Assembly (NCBI GenBank): GCA_902770195.1
Contig: CACXSA010000018.1
Coordinates: 1 to 64,000, forward strand
Direction: 5' to 3'
DNA from: an uncultured Prevotellaceae bacterium
Lineage (GTDB): Bacteria > Bacteroidota > Bacteroidia > Bacteroidales > Bacteroidaceae
Length of the DNA stretch: 64,000 bases
Shown: positions 1 through 6,590 of the stretch, one piece after another
Layout: the number at the start of each line of letters is the position of its first letter
Numbering within the stretch: position 1 is the stretch's first letter
Notes under the pieces: model-generated
What the model saw: only the letters and a program-made list of their open reading frames with translations
Databases searched by the model: none
What the model was told of the DNA's origin: nothing
Translations under genes and position numbers: made by a program

Positions 1-92
1 CCATCACGTGGTGCTCTTGCGTCAGCGATTACGATGCTGTAGAAAGCATAGCTCTTGCGACCGCCGCGCTGCAATCTGATTTTTGTTGCCAT
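1..92 (-). CDS. rpsP: 30S ribosomal protein S16, N-terminal part
   Basis: The first 30 codons, read on the minus strand from ATG at 92, give [19 protein letters not shown] followed by [11 protein letters not shown]. This is the highly conserved start of ribosomal protein S16 (RLQR.GRK....Y.IV.AD.R.PRD). S16 binds 16S rRNA in the small subunit. The gene runs off the left edge of the window, so only about a third of it is present. A TACCTTTG promoter element lies 66-73 bases upstream (158-165, minus). Confidence 0.95.
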   Translation of the reverse strand, partial: MATKIRLQRGGRKSYAFYSIVIADARAPRD

Positions 93-157
93 TGTAATTT
101 TTTAATTTTTAATTGTTTATTAATGAATTTCATGCTACTATCTCGTAATAGCGGCTG

Positions 158-165
158 CAAAGGTA
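158..165 (-). promoter_or_regulatory. rpsP promoter -7 element (TACCTTTG)
   Basis: On the minus strand the sequence TACCTTTG matches the Bacteroidetes -7 consensus TAnnTTTG and sits about 66 bases upstream of the rpsP start. No clear TTTG -33 partner is visible at the usual 19-21 base spacing. Confidence 0.6.
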
Positions 166-173
166 CATATTAT

Positions 174-208
174 AAATGAGAAATGAGAAATGAGAAATGA
201 GAAATGCC
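174..208. repeat. Heptamer tandem repeat (AAATGAG)n
   Basis: Four full copies of AAATGAG followed by a partial copy lie between the DUF4923 gene and the rpsP promoter. The same heptamer occurs in both orientations at 18204-18349 and inside coding sequences near 10914, 11003 and 40738, so it is a dispersed simple repeat of this genome. Confidence 0.85.
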
Positions 209-229
209 TCGTTCTTAATTTTTTTTAAC

Positions 230-853
230 TCATTGTTTTTTCATCGTAATGCCTGCCTGCATGCCGTTCACGCTCTTCATCAGCGAGGCAACGGTCTTGA
301 TGCTCGAGTTGTTCGACTTGGCACCGATTGTCTTAAACAGGTTCAGCAGCTTGGTGGCATCGGTCACGAACTGCAAGTCCTTGCCGTCTATCTGCGTGGT
401 GATGGAGATGGCCTTCAGTCCCACTACCGACAGGACGAGCTTCGAGTCCTTCACCTCCCATTTTCCCTTGGTGGTCTTGCCCTTCAGTGTCTCCGAGAAC
501 GTGCCGTCCTCGTTGAAAATCATCGTGAACGAACCGGGCTTGATGCCATATTTCGACAGCTGCTCCTGCAGCTTTTTCTCCACCTTGTTAGCGGCAATCT
601 TCGAAGCCGCCTTGGCCAGGATGTTATCCGACGTGAACACGATGGCGGGTTCCGTATAGCTCCATGTTCCCACTAACTTCTCCGCCGTGGCCTGCTTGCT
701 GCTGGAGAACACGCTGGTCAATCCCTGAGCAACATTGCCACCCTGCTGCGAACCGATAGCATTCAACACATCACCTAAACTTTGGGCCTGGCTCTGGCCG
801 GCGAACAGCATCATTACGCTCAGAGCAGCCACTTTCCATAAATTCTTTTTCAT
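230..853 (-). CDS. DUF4923 family secreted protein
   Basis: A 207-residue protein with a clear N-terminal signal peptide (MKKNLWKVAALSVMMLFAG, cleavage probably after QAQ near residue 24). A linker follows, then a domain starting at LVGTWSYTEPAIVF near residue 60 that is characteristic of the lipocalin-like DUF4923 family of Bacteroidetes. The GTW start and the strands near EDGTFSETLKGK are typical of a small beta-barrel fold. The function is unknown, and the signal peptide implies an envelope location. It is followed on the same strand by rpsP, which has its own promoter. Upstream lie three near-identical 32-bp repeats that carry TAnnTTTG-like elements. Confidence 0.8.
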   Translation of the reverse strand: MKKNLWKVAALSVMMLFAGQSQAQSLGDVLNAIGSQQGGNVAQGLTSVFSSSKQATAEKLVGTWSYTEPAIVFTSDNILAKAASKIAANKVEKKLQEQLSKYGIKPGSFTMIFNEDGTFSETLKGKTTKGKWEVKDSKLVLSVVGLKAISITTQIDGKDLQFVTDATKLLNLFKTIGAKSNNSSIKTVASLMKSVNGMQAGITMKKQ

Positions 854-880
854 ATCCTTTTCTGTTTTTAATTGTTAATT

Positions 881-968
881 CCCGATATTTCGGCACAAAT
901 TTTACTGATAATCCCGATATTTCGGCACAAAATTAATTGCTGATTCCGAAAATTTCGGCACAAAATTA
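881..968 (-). repeat. Three ~32-bp direct repeats upstream of the DUF4923 gene
   Basis: The motif CCGATATTTCGGCACAAA occurs at 882-899 and 914-931. A variant, CCGAAAATTTCGGCACAAA, starts at 946. Starts are 32 bases apart. Each copy contains an imperfect dyad (CCGA....TCGG). Read on the minus strand, copies 2 and 3 begin with TAATTTTGTGCCG, which matches the TAnnTTTG -7 element, while copy 1 has a one-base-longer version. They lie between the divergent DUF4923 and GT2 genes, so repeated promoters or operator sites are the simplest reading. The function is inferred. Confidence 0.75.
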
Positions 969-1032
969 CTACTTTTCAGTCAAAACGGGCAAATAAAACA
1001 GACAAAACTCTCATTTATAACTTTTTTTTGAG

Positions 1033-1040
1033 TAATTTTG
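1033..1040 (+). promoter_or_regulatory. GT2 gene promoter -7 element (TAATTTTG)
   Basis: TAATTTTG matches TAnnTTTG and lies 15 bases before the ATG at 1055, giving a very short 5' leader. It overlaps the upstream in-frame TTG codon at 1028, which argues against that codon as the translation start. Confidence 0.55.
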
Positions 1041-1054
1041 CACACATATTTCTT

Positions 1055-1945
1055 ATGATTACAGAACTGTCCATATTGATTCCATGCTACAACAGCGTCT
1101 GCCTCGACACCGTAAAGCGACTGCAGCAGTTATGCGAACGTGTAGCCCACGATGCACCCAACGGATTCACCTACGAAATCATCGTTGCCGACGACGCATC
1201 CACCGACACCCGTTCCATTGAGCGGAACAATGCCATCTCACTGCTCCAACACTGCACCTTCCTTCGCAAGGAGCACAACACGGGCAGCGCAGCCACCCGC
1301 AACTTCCTCGCCGACCACAGCCATTACCCCTGGCTGTTGTTCCTCGACAGCGACATGCAGATTCCGGGCATGGACTTCATCATCCGATACCTGCCCTACG
1401 ACCACTACGACGTCGTCAACGGAGGCATTGCCGTCGGAGGCACCCACGACCCCTCCAACCTGCGTTATCTTTACGAGAAGCACTGCGAGCCCCAGCACAC
1501 CATCGACCGCTGTAACGCACACCCCTACCAGCAGTTCCGCTCCACCAATTTCCTGATTTCACGAGCATGTTTCACCCATTGCCGTTTCGACGAGCGCTTC
1601 ACCCGCAGCGGCTATGAAGACGTACACTTTGGCAAGCAACTGTGCGAAGCCAAAGCCTTCATCCTCTATATCCACAACCCACTTATCCTAAGCAGTTTCG
1701 AAACCAACGACGAATACATCAGCAAGTGTGAGCGCAACCTGCAGACGCTCCACCGATTCCGCAACGAACTCATAGACTACTCCCCCCTCCTCGCCCTCGC
1801 CCGCCGCCTCGCACCCGTAGCCCCCCTCGTCCGCTACTTGCACTGCCACATACGGCTGTGGGAGCGCCGCCTCCTCGTGCTCCACCCCAACCTTTTCCTC
1901 TTCCACCTCTATCGTCTGGGCTACTACCTCTCCATCCGTGCCTAA
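1055..1945 (+). CDS. Family 2 glycosyltransferase
   Basis: A 296-residue GT-A fold glycosyltransferase. Visible motifs are LSILIPCYN near residues 5-13, VADDAS at 44-49, NTGSAATRN at 75-83 and the metal-binding DSD at 98-100. Together these are the GT2 nucleotide-sugar signature. The C-terminal third is hydrophobic and Arg/His-rich without clear membrane spans. The protein probably transfers a sugar from a nucleotide donor to an envelope or capsule acceptor; the substrate cannot be told. I prefer ATG 1055 to an in-frame TTG at 1028 because the promoter element covers the latter. It is monocistronic, and the last codons plus the stop are partly duplicated downstream. Confidence 0.85.
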   Translation: MITELSILIPCYNSVCLDTVKRLQQLCERVAHDAPNGFTYEIIVADDASTDTRSIERNNAISLLQHCTFLRKEHNTGSAATRNFLADHSHYPWLLFLDSDMQIPGMDFIIRYLPYDHYDVVNGGIAVGGTHDPSNLRYLYEKHCEPQHTIDRCNAHPYQQFRSTNFLISRACFTHCRFDERFTRSGYEDVHFGKQLCEAKAFILYIHNPLILSSFETNDEYISKCERNLQTLHRFRNELIDYSPLLALARRLAPVAPLVRYLHCHIRLWERRLLVLHPNLFLFHLYRLGYYLSIRA

Positions 1946-2027
1946 TTAAAAAAGTCCGTGTCCATCCGTGTCCCGCTCGACCCTGTCGCTTTGACCTCGG
2001 TCAAAGATCCGTGCCTAATTAAAAAAA
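1935..2027. repeat. Duplicated gene tail with REP-like hairpin
   Basis: The stretch TCCGTGCCTAATTAAAAAA that ends the GT2 gene (1935-1953) recurs at 2009-2027. Between the copies lies a perfect hairpin TTTGACC-tc-GGTCAAA (1990-2005), preceded by TCGACCCTGTCGC. Its layout resembles the 42-bp hairpin units at 55404-55546. The hairpin and the following A/T-rich tract could also terminate the GT2 transcript. Confidence 0.7.
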
Positions 2028-2031
2028 ATCC

Positions 2032-2246
2032 GTACACAACGGGGTCGGTTCCGCTGTGTACATTGTTTAAAATTCAGGTCATAAAATGACATGAGTATTG
2101 ATGTTGCACATGTCATGAGTATTGATGTTGCACATGTCATGAGTATTGATGTTGCACATGTCATGAGTATTGATGTTGCACCCCCTCGCCAAAGGCTTTT
2201 TCCGCCTTTTTTTTATGTACACAACGGGGTCGGTTCCGCTGTGTAC
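2032..2246. repeat. 24-bp tandem repeats flanked by two identical 30-bp hairpins
   Basis: This fills most of the gene-free stretch 1946-2289. Two identical 30-bp sequences, at 2032-2061 and 2217-2246, have arms GTACACA and TGTGTAC and an inner CGG/CCG pair. They bracket almost four copies of a 24-bp unit, ATGAGTATTGATGTTGCAC plus ATGTC, with starts at 2091, 2115, 2139 and 2163. The units contain the palindrome ACATGT. An open frame runs through the repeats because 24 is a multiple of three, but there is no sign that it is a gene. No transposase is nearby. Confidence 0.85.
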
Positions 2247-2289
2247 AAGGCCGCCAGTTTGAAAGCAAACCAGCGGCCAAGGGTGTTTA

Positions 2290-3324
2290 CTAGTAATTTT
2301 TCAGCAGGGCGATGATGTTCCTGATGAGTTCCGGTGTAGCGTATGGCTTTGCGGGGTGCATGCCACGGACTACGGCAAATGCGAAGTTGTCGGCCAGGCA
2401 CTCTTCCGGAGCAATGACATAGTCGGTATTGCGCCCTACCACATCCCAGAAGTCACTGGCATCCTCTATAGTGTATGTACGGCTCATGTCGTCGATGGGC
2501 ACAAGGAAAGTTTTCGCAAAATCGAAGAATTCGATGTCGTCACCATGCTCTGCATGAGCCTCTGCCCACGTCTTGGTATAGAATGCTACTATTTCGCAAC
2601 GGGTTTTCTTGCCGCCAATGGTGAACTCGGCATAGTTGTCCATGTGCTCAACGTCAGGATTGATTAAGATTCTATTGGCGATGACCTCGGGGAACACGAT
2701 ATCCTGAGGCATCACCGTAAATCCTATCAGGTCATACATCTGCTGGCGGAATGCAGGCGAGTTACGCGTGGTGGTGTGGAACAGCTCATGCGCTACGGTC
2801 ACGGTGAAATCCATCAGCGCTGCCTGGTTCTCTTCAGCAGTCTTCCCAACCTGGGGCATTTTTTTGGCAATAAATTTCTCGCCAAAGAATATCTGGTTCT
2901 TGATGGTGTAGGCTGCAGGACCGCCCTCCTCCTTCATGGTCGTCTTGATGAACACAATCTCGGGCGGTATGGGCAGACTGCAACCCATTTGGCGCAAGCT
3001 GTCCTCGATGATGCCGATAGCCGTGGCGAAGAGCTGTTTTTCGCTCTCTGTGAAGTCAAGCGTCTGCTGCCAGGCCATTTCCTGCAGTTCGCTCAGCGTG
3101 CCGCCCGTCTTCTCCAGTCGCCAGTCAATGTCCAGCTGGCTCATCTTGGCATAGTGCTCCGTATTACCCTGCATCAGCGTCCGTGCCTCGTCGGCTGTAG
3201 CCAGGTGATAATTGATGGTGGTGCCTGAAGGCGGTGCGGGAGGCACTACGGGCTTGTCACCCTTGGAACATGCTGCAACCATAACAGCCAACAGCAGCAT
3301 CATAAATACATGGTTTCTTTTCAT
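2290..3324 (-). CDS. Lipoprotein with HExxH zinc-peptidase motif
   Basis: A 344-residue protein beginning MKRNHVFMMLLLAVMVAAC, a signal peptide with a lipobox and lipidated Cys at about residue 19. A Pro-rich linker follows. The motif VAHELFH (His179, Glu180, His183) is the zinc-binding HExxH of metallopeptidases, and EECLADNFAF near 307-316 could supply the third ligand (Glu308), as in gluzincins. It is therefore a candidate surface or periplasmic zinc protease of unknown specificity; I do not recognise a named family. The start is the ATG at 3324, 28 bases after a full-consensus promoter; an upstream in-frame start at 3381 would overlap that promoter. It is the only gene of its transcript. 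Confidence 0.75.
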   Translation of the reverse strand: MKRNHVFMMLLLAVMVAACSKGDKPVVPPAPPSGTTINYHLATADEARTLMQGNTEHYAKMSQLDIDWRLEKTGGTLSELQEMAWQQTLDFTESEKQLFATAIGIIEDSLRQMGCSLPIPPEIVFIKTTMKEEGGPAAYTIKNQIFFGEKFIAKKMPQVGKTAEENQAALMDFTVTVAHELFHTTTRNSPAFRQQMYDLIGFTVMPQDIVFPEVIANRILINPDVEHMDNYAEFTIGGKKTRCEIVAFYTKTWAEAHAEHGDDIEFFDFAKTFLVPIDDMSRTYTIEDASDFWDVVGRNTDYVIAPEECLADNFAFAVVRGMHPAKPYATPELIRNIIALLKNY

Positions 3325-3351
3325 AGTTTCACTGTTTTTGTTTGTTGCCGG

Positions 3352-3382
3352 CAAAGGTAGTGCAAATCGGGTGAAATGCAAA
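3352..3382 (-). promoter_or_regulatory. Promoter of the HExxH lipoprotein gene
   Basis: On the minus strand TTTG (3379-3382), a 19-base spacer and TACCTTTG (3352-3359) match both Bacteroidetes promoter boxes at the preferred spacing. It starts 11 bases after the terminator of the upstream microprotein gene. Confidence 0.75.
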
Positions 3383-3392
3383 ATAAATCCTC

Positions 3393-3430
3393 AAAAAAAA
3401 AAATTCCGCAGGCTCATCACGGCCTGCGGA
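3393..3430 (-). terminator. Rho-independent terminator of the microprotein gene
   Basis: Minus strand: a perfect 9-bp stem TCCGCAGGC / GCCTGCGGA with an 8-base loop, followed directly by AA and a run of eleven T. It lies 32 bases after the stop codon of the 30-residue ORF. Confidence 0.9.
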
Positions 3431-3461
3431 TTTCATTTGTTATTTTACACTTTCTTTTTTC

Positions 3462-3554
3462 TTACTTTAATAACATCTTTGCATTCTTGCAGATGTACAT
3501 TGCCTCGATAGCTGCTACAGCTACAACGGCCATTGAAATAATTGTCAACATCAT
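3462..3554 (-). CDS. Membrane microprotein, 30 residues
   Basis: The ORF ATG(3554)-TAA(3462) encodes MMLTIISMAVVAVAAIEAM and then YICKNAKMLLK. One hydrophobic span of about 18 residues is followed by a short, basic tail with a single Cys, which predicts a single-pass inner-membrane peptide with a cytoplasmic C-terminus. Support for a real gene is a purine-rich AAGGAAAAG 5 bases before the ATG, a TACCTTTG promoter element about 100 bases upstream, a stem-loop in the leader and a strong terminator just downstream. It matches no family I know. The same transcript could alternatively be a small RNA. Confidence 0.6.
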   Translation of the reverse strand: MMLTIISMAVVAVAAIEAMYICKNAKMLLK

Positions 3555-3613
3555 AATCTTTTCCTTTCTCAATTTTTTAAACCTAAAATGTTATCCTAAT
3601 CTCTTTTTTTATT

Positions 3614-3660
3614 CCCCTACTCTTTAGGGGTTCTGTTATCCTTTTGACGATGCAAAGGTA
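3614..3660 (-). promoter_or_regulatory. Promoter and leader hairpin of the microprotein gene
   Basis: Minus strand: TACCTTTG at 3653-3660 gives a start near 3646. In the leader, CCCCTAAAGAGTAGGGG (3614-3630) forms a 5-bp G/C stem. The 5' leader would be about 90 bases long. From here to 3849 I see no gene; a weak AAAAGG...CCTTTT stem with a T-run at about 3791-3819 may end the upstream regulator transcript. Confidence 0.55.
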
Positions 3661-3849
3661 CGGCATATTCCGATACGCTGTATCTTCTTTTCATCATTTT
3701 CGAAAGAAAAAGCCTCTAAATTTGACAATAATCAATACTTTGACATAGGTCAAGCCAATATCCATGTTTTAATGTTGGGGCACACCGTACAAAAAGGAAA
3801 CGGTTCTTTTGCGCCTTTTATTATATGAAAACTAGCGGAACTTCTGAAA

Positions 3850-4473
3850 TCAGATAATCTTTTCGTTCATCGCTATTCTGACGAGGCTAACGGTATTGTT
3901 GACACCGAATTTAGCAAGAAGCCGTTTCCGATACCAGTTTATCGTTTCTGTACTAAGTCTCAGCTCGGTAGCTATCTGTGGATTGGTCATACCGCTGCAT
4001 ATCATTTTTAATATGTTCTGTTCGACCTCCGTGAGTATGACGCTTGACAATTTACCTTTATCCAGTATTTCGGCAACAGCAGGCGAAACGTATTCATGAC
4101 CCTGCCATACATGACAGATGGCATCCAACAATTCGCCGGACGATGAATTCTTGAGCACGTAGGCATGTGCGCCACAAGTCATCATACGCTGTATCATGGA
4201 GTACTCGTCATGAATGGTAAGTGCTATAACCTTAACTTTAGGATAGTGCTTAAGGATTTTCTGACAGAAAGATATGCCGTCGCCATCTGGCATCGATATA
4301 TCGAGCAGCAGAATGTCAGGTCTCCGCTTCTCGAGCATCTGCCAACAAGTTTCCAACGTGTTGAAGCTATAGCTGACGTGACCGATTTCGCTCTGGTTAA
4401 TGATATTGGCAATGCCTTCACACACCATACGATGATCGTCAACAATATAGATGTCTATAATATATTTTTTCAT
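3850..4473 (-). CDS. NarL/FixJ-type response regulator
   Basis: A 207-residue two-domain regulator. The receiver domain has acidic residues at VDDH (11-14), phospho-acceptor Asp58 in LLLDISMPDGDG, Thr86 in ALTIHD and Lys108 in YVLKNSS. The C-terminal LuxR-type helix-turn-helix (about 143-205) reads LTEVEQNILKMICSG and later NPQIATELRLSTETI. It is the DNA-binding output partner of the histidine kinase encoded just upstream; the ATG overlaps the kinase stop by four bases, which suggests translational coupling. Inverted repeats in the divergent region 6420-6478 are candidate binding sites. The stimulus is unknown. Confidence 0.92.
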   Translation of the reverse strand: MKKYIIDIYIVDDHRMVCEGIANIINQSEIGHVSYSFNTLETCWQMLEKRRPDILLLDISMPDGDGISFCQKILKHYPKVKVIALTIHDEYSMIQRMMTCGAHAYVLKNSSSGELLDAICHVWQGHEYVSPAVAEILDKGKLSSVILTEVEQNILKMICSGMTNPQIATELRLSTETINWYRKRLLAKFGVNNTVSLVRIAMNEKII

Positions 4474-6383
4474 AGTGGTAGTATGACGTTAATGTCTGTC
4501 CCCTTCCCCACGACCGATGCTATATCAACACGACCATGACAGGAGCTGATACGTTCCCGGATATTACGCAATCCCATTCCGGAATCAGCAGCAACTGACG
4601 AAGCATCAGGCGTAAGAGGAATTCCCTGCCCGTTGTCGCTAACTGTCAGCATCACCTCTGAAGCATCCTGCATCAACTGAATGTCTATACGATTGGCATT
4701 CGTATGTTTGAGGACATTGTTCACCAGTTCATAGGCGCAACGGTATAACACGAGTTCCTTGTCTTTTGGCAGCTGAATATTGCCAATGGCTTGAAACTGA
4801 GCACCAGGAACAGAAACGGCAAAGTCGCGCAAAGCAGATTCCAATCCGTTCTTCAGGAGTTCTTCCGGCATGAGGTGGTGAGCAGTACGGCGCAGCTCCG
4901 TGTGAATATTGTCAATCATTGGCAGCACTTCCTCTTGCTGTCCCTGCTGTCCGATTTGCCGTTTATAGTCTTCCATTTTCAGTCGCAATAATGACAGCAT
5001 GCCACCAATACCGTCGTGCAGGTCTTGAGCCAAGATACGACGCTCCCTGGTCTCAGTCTCCAAAGCGACATTGGCTGCCAACAGTGCTTTTTTGCGACGT
5101 TGAACAATAACCATCAAAATACCACCTGCAACGAAAGCGGCAATGGCAATTGAAGCTGCCAACAGCAACCATCGGTATAAAGTGCGCTCTTTGCCCAAAG
5201 ATGCAATCTGTGCCTCCTTCTTTTCCGTTTCGTAGAGCACTTCCATCTGTGACAGTCCGCTTTGATAGTGGTCTGTAGAATAACGCGACATCAACTCATA
5301 CATCTTATTAATATACAGTCTGGCTTTGTCTTTCTGTCCCAATTGCATGTATATTTCAGCAAGAAGACGATAGCAGCTTGCATCGGCACTTGTTGCCAGT
5401 GAATCAGGATGGATGGTTCGTTGTGCATAGAAAAGAGCCTTTTCCCACTGATGCTCAGCCATAGCCAGTTCGCTACATGCTGCAAAGATATCGCTCTGGT
5501 GCTCGAAAACCAAGCTGTCCACCAACAAGAGAGCTTCTTCTGCATATTTCTTGGCAGCGGCAATGTCTTGATACCCTTTCATCAAATGGAGGCGTGTCAG
5601 CGAAGCCAGAACCACGGGATAATCTTCTACCTCCTCCGCTTTGTGAGCCCGATAGTAGGCATAGCAAGGCTCAGCCACCCGTAATGCCTTTGAATAGTCG
5701 TCCTGTCCTACATAGAGACGAAGAAGTCCCTTGCGTCCCATTGCAATCATCAGCGAATCACGAGCAGCAGTCCCTTTCTCAATCGCTTTCAGGTAGTTCT
5801 GCTCAGCTTCTTGCTCATTACCCATCGTGTAATACAGTTCTCCGATATTGTGAAACAGGACAGCCTGGCTCTCAAGCCAGTTATATTTCTCGAAAATTGG
5901 AAGTGCCATCTGATAGTAATGAATAGCCAAGTGGTGTTTGTCCTGCAGGTTGTAAACATTGCCGATAGCACCATAGATACATGAGCGGGCGTCATCGATG
6001 TCTTTCTGTGTGTATCGGCTGTCATGCTTCATTGTATCTACAACTGCCAAAGCCAGACTGAACAGTCGAATGGCTTCGTCAAAATCCTCGCGGGCATAGT
6101 ACATCTGAGCAAACAGACGAAGCACGTTCTGTCTGATTCTCAGTCCGTTTCGCTCGTAGCTCAGGGCTAAAGCCTTCTTTCCATAATAACTCGCTTTCTG
6201 TCCGTCAATAGGCAACCACCCTCGCATCAGCTCGTCATAGGCTCGCAATAAGTCATCTCCCGTAGGCGGATGCTTACTCTTCAGCAATGCTTCGAGCGAA
6301 TCAACCTTGGCATTACGATGATCATTATAGGCCATCGCTGTAAAGCTGACCATCAAAAAGAGAATCAGGAGTTTTGTCTTCAT
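4470..6383 (-). CDS. TPR-containing sensor histidine kinase (HisKA_3)
   Basis: A 637-residue kinase. A signal peptide (MKTKLLILFLMVSFTAMAYN) is followed by about 350 residues of TPR-like helical repeats, such as GNVYNLQDKHHLAIHYYQMA near 141-160, probably periplasmic. One membrane span lies at about 405-427, then a short coiled segment. The HisKA_3 box LAQDLHDGIGG has phospho-His456. The HATPase domain has the N-box ELVNNVLKHT (551-560), SDNGQGIP (581-588) and GMGLRNIRER (601-610). It would phosphorylate the overlapping response regulator. I choose ATG 6383 rather than an in-frame ATG at 6404 because a TATCTTTG promoter element (6392-6399) lies between them. Confidence 0.9.
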   Translation of the reverse strand: MKTKLLILFLMVSFTAMAYNDHRNAKVDSLEALLKSKHPPTGDDLLRAYDELMRGWLPIDGQKASYYGKKALALSYERNGLRIRQNVLRLFAQMYYAREDFDEAIRLFSLALAVVDTMKHDSRYTQKDIDDARSCIYGAIGNVYNLQDKHHLAIHYYQMALPIFEKYNWLESQAVLFHNIGELYYTMGNEQEAEQNYLKAIEKGTAARDSLMIAMGRKGLLRLYVGQDDYSKALRVAEPCYAYYRAHKAEEVEDYPVVLASLTRLHLMKGYQDIAAAKKYAEEALLLVDSLVFEHQSDIFAACSELAMAEHQWEKALFYAQRTIHPDSLATSADASCYRLLAEIYMQLGQKDKARLYINKMYELMSRYSTDHYQSGLSQMEVLYETEKKEAQIASLGKERTLYRWLLLAASIAIAAFVAGGILMVIVQRRKKALLAANVALETETRERRILAQDLHDGIGGMLSLLRLKMEDYKRQIGQQGQQEEVLPMIDNIHTELRRTAHHLMPEELLKNGLESALRDFAVSVPGAQFQAIGNIQLPKDKELVLYRCAYELVNNVLKHTNANRIDIQLMQDASEVMLTVSDNGQGIPLTPDASSVAADSGMGLRNIRERISSCHGRVDIASVVGKGTDINVILPL

Positions 6384-6391
6384 ATCGACTA

Positions 6392-6399
6392 CAAAGATA
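6392..6399 (-). promoter_or_regulatory. Histidine kinase promoter -7 element
   Basis: TATCTTTG on the minus strand ends 9 bases before the chosen ATG (6383), so the transcript would have almost no 5' leader. No well-spaced TTTG box is seen. Confidence 0.5.
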
Positions 6400-6419
6400 A
6401 ACATTTCTTTTCAAACACA

Positions 6420-6478
6420 CCACCTGTTTGGGTGGAAGAATGATTTTAAACGCCAACTCGCCACCCAAAAGGGTGGAA
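6420..6478. promoter_or_regulatory. Paired inverted repeats, candidate operators
   Basis: Between the divergent kinase and OmpA-like genes lie CCACCTGTTTGGGTGG (6420-6435, imperfect) and CCACCCAAAAGGGTGG (6461-6476, perfect arms). Both share GGGTGGAA, and their starts are 41 bases apart, close to four helical turns. NarL-type regulators bind such dyads, so autoregulation plus control of the OmpA-like operon is plausible. This is inference. Confidence 0.5.
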
Positions 6479-6590
6479 AAACAGGTATATTCCAATTATT
6501 TTGGTGGATTTTAGAATACAAGTTGACCTAAAATGCCTAATTTTGGGAAAGCTTTTAAAATAAACTATTAACAAAAACTATTAAGGAACT

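Noticed and set aside
1152..1556. Thr/Pro/Ser-rich frame inside the GT2 gene
   Set aside because: Shadow frame of a well-supported glycosyltransferase.
2091..2315. ORF encoding MSIDVAHV repeats
   Set aside because: It is a translation of the 24-bp tandem repeat and a hairpin, without promoter, start site or conserved protein.
3376..3627. Plus-strand 83-codon frame opposite the microprotein
   Set aside because: It reads through the terminator stem and the minus-strand microprotein; no promoter faces that way.
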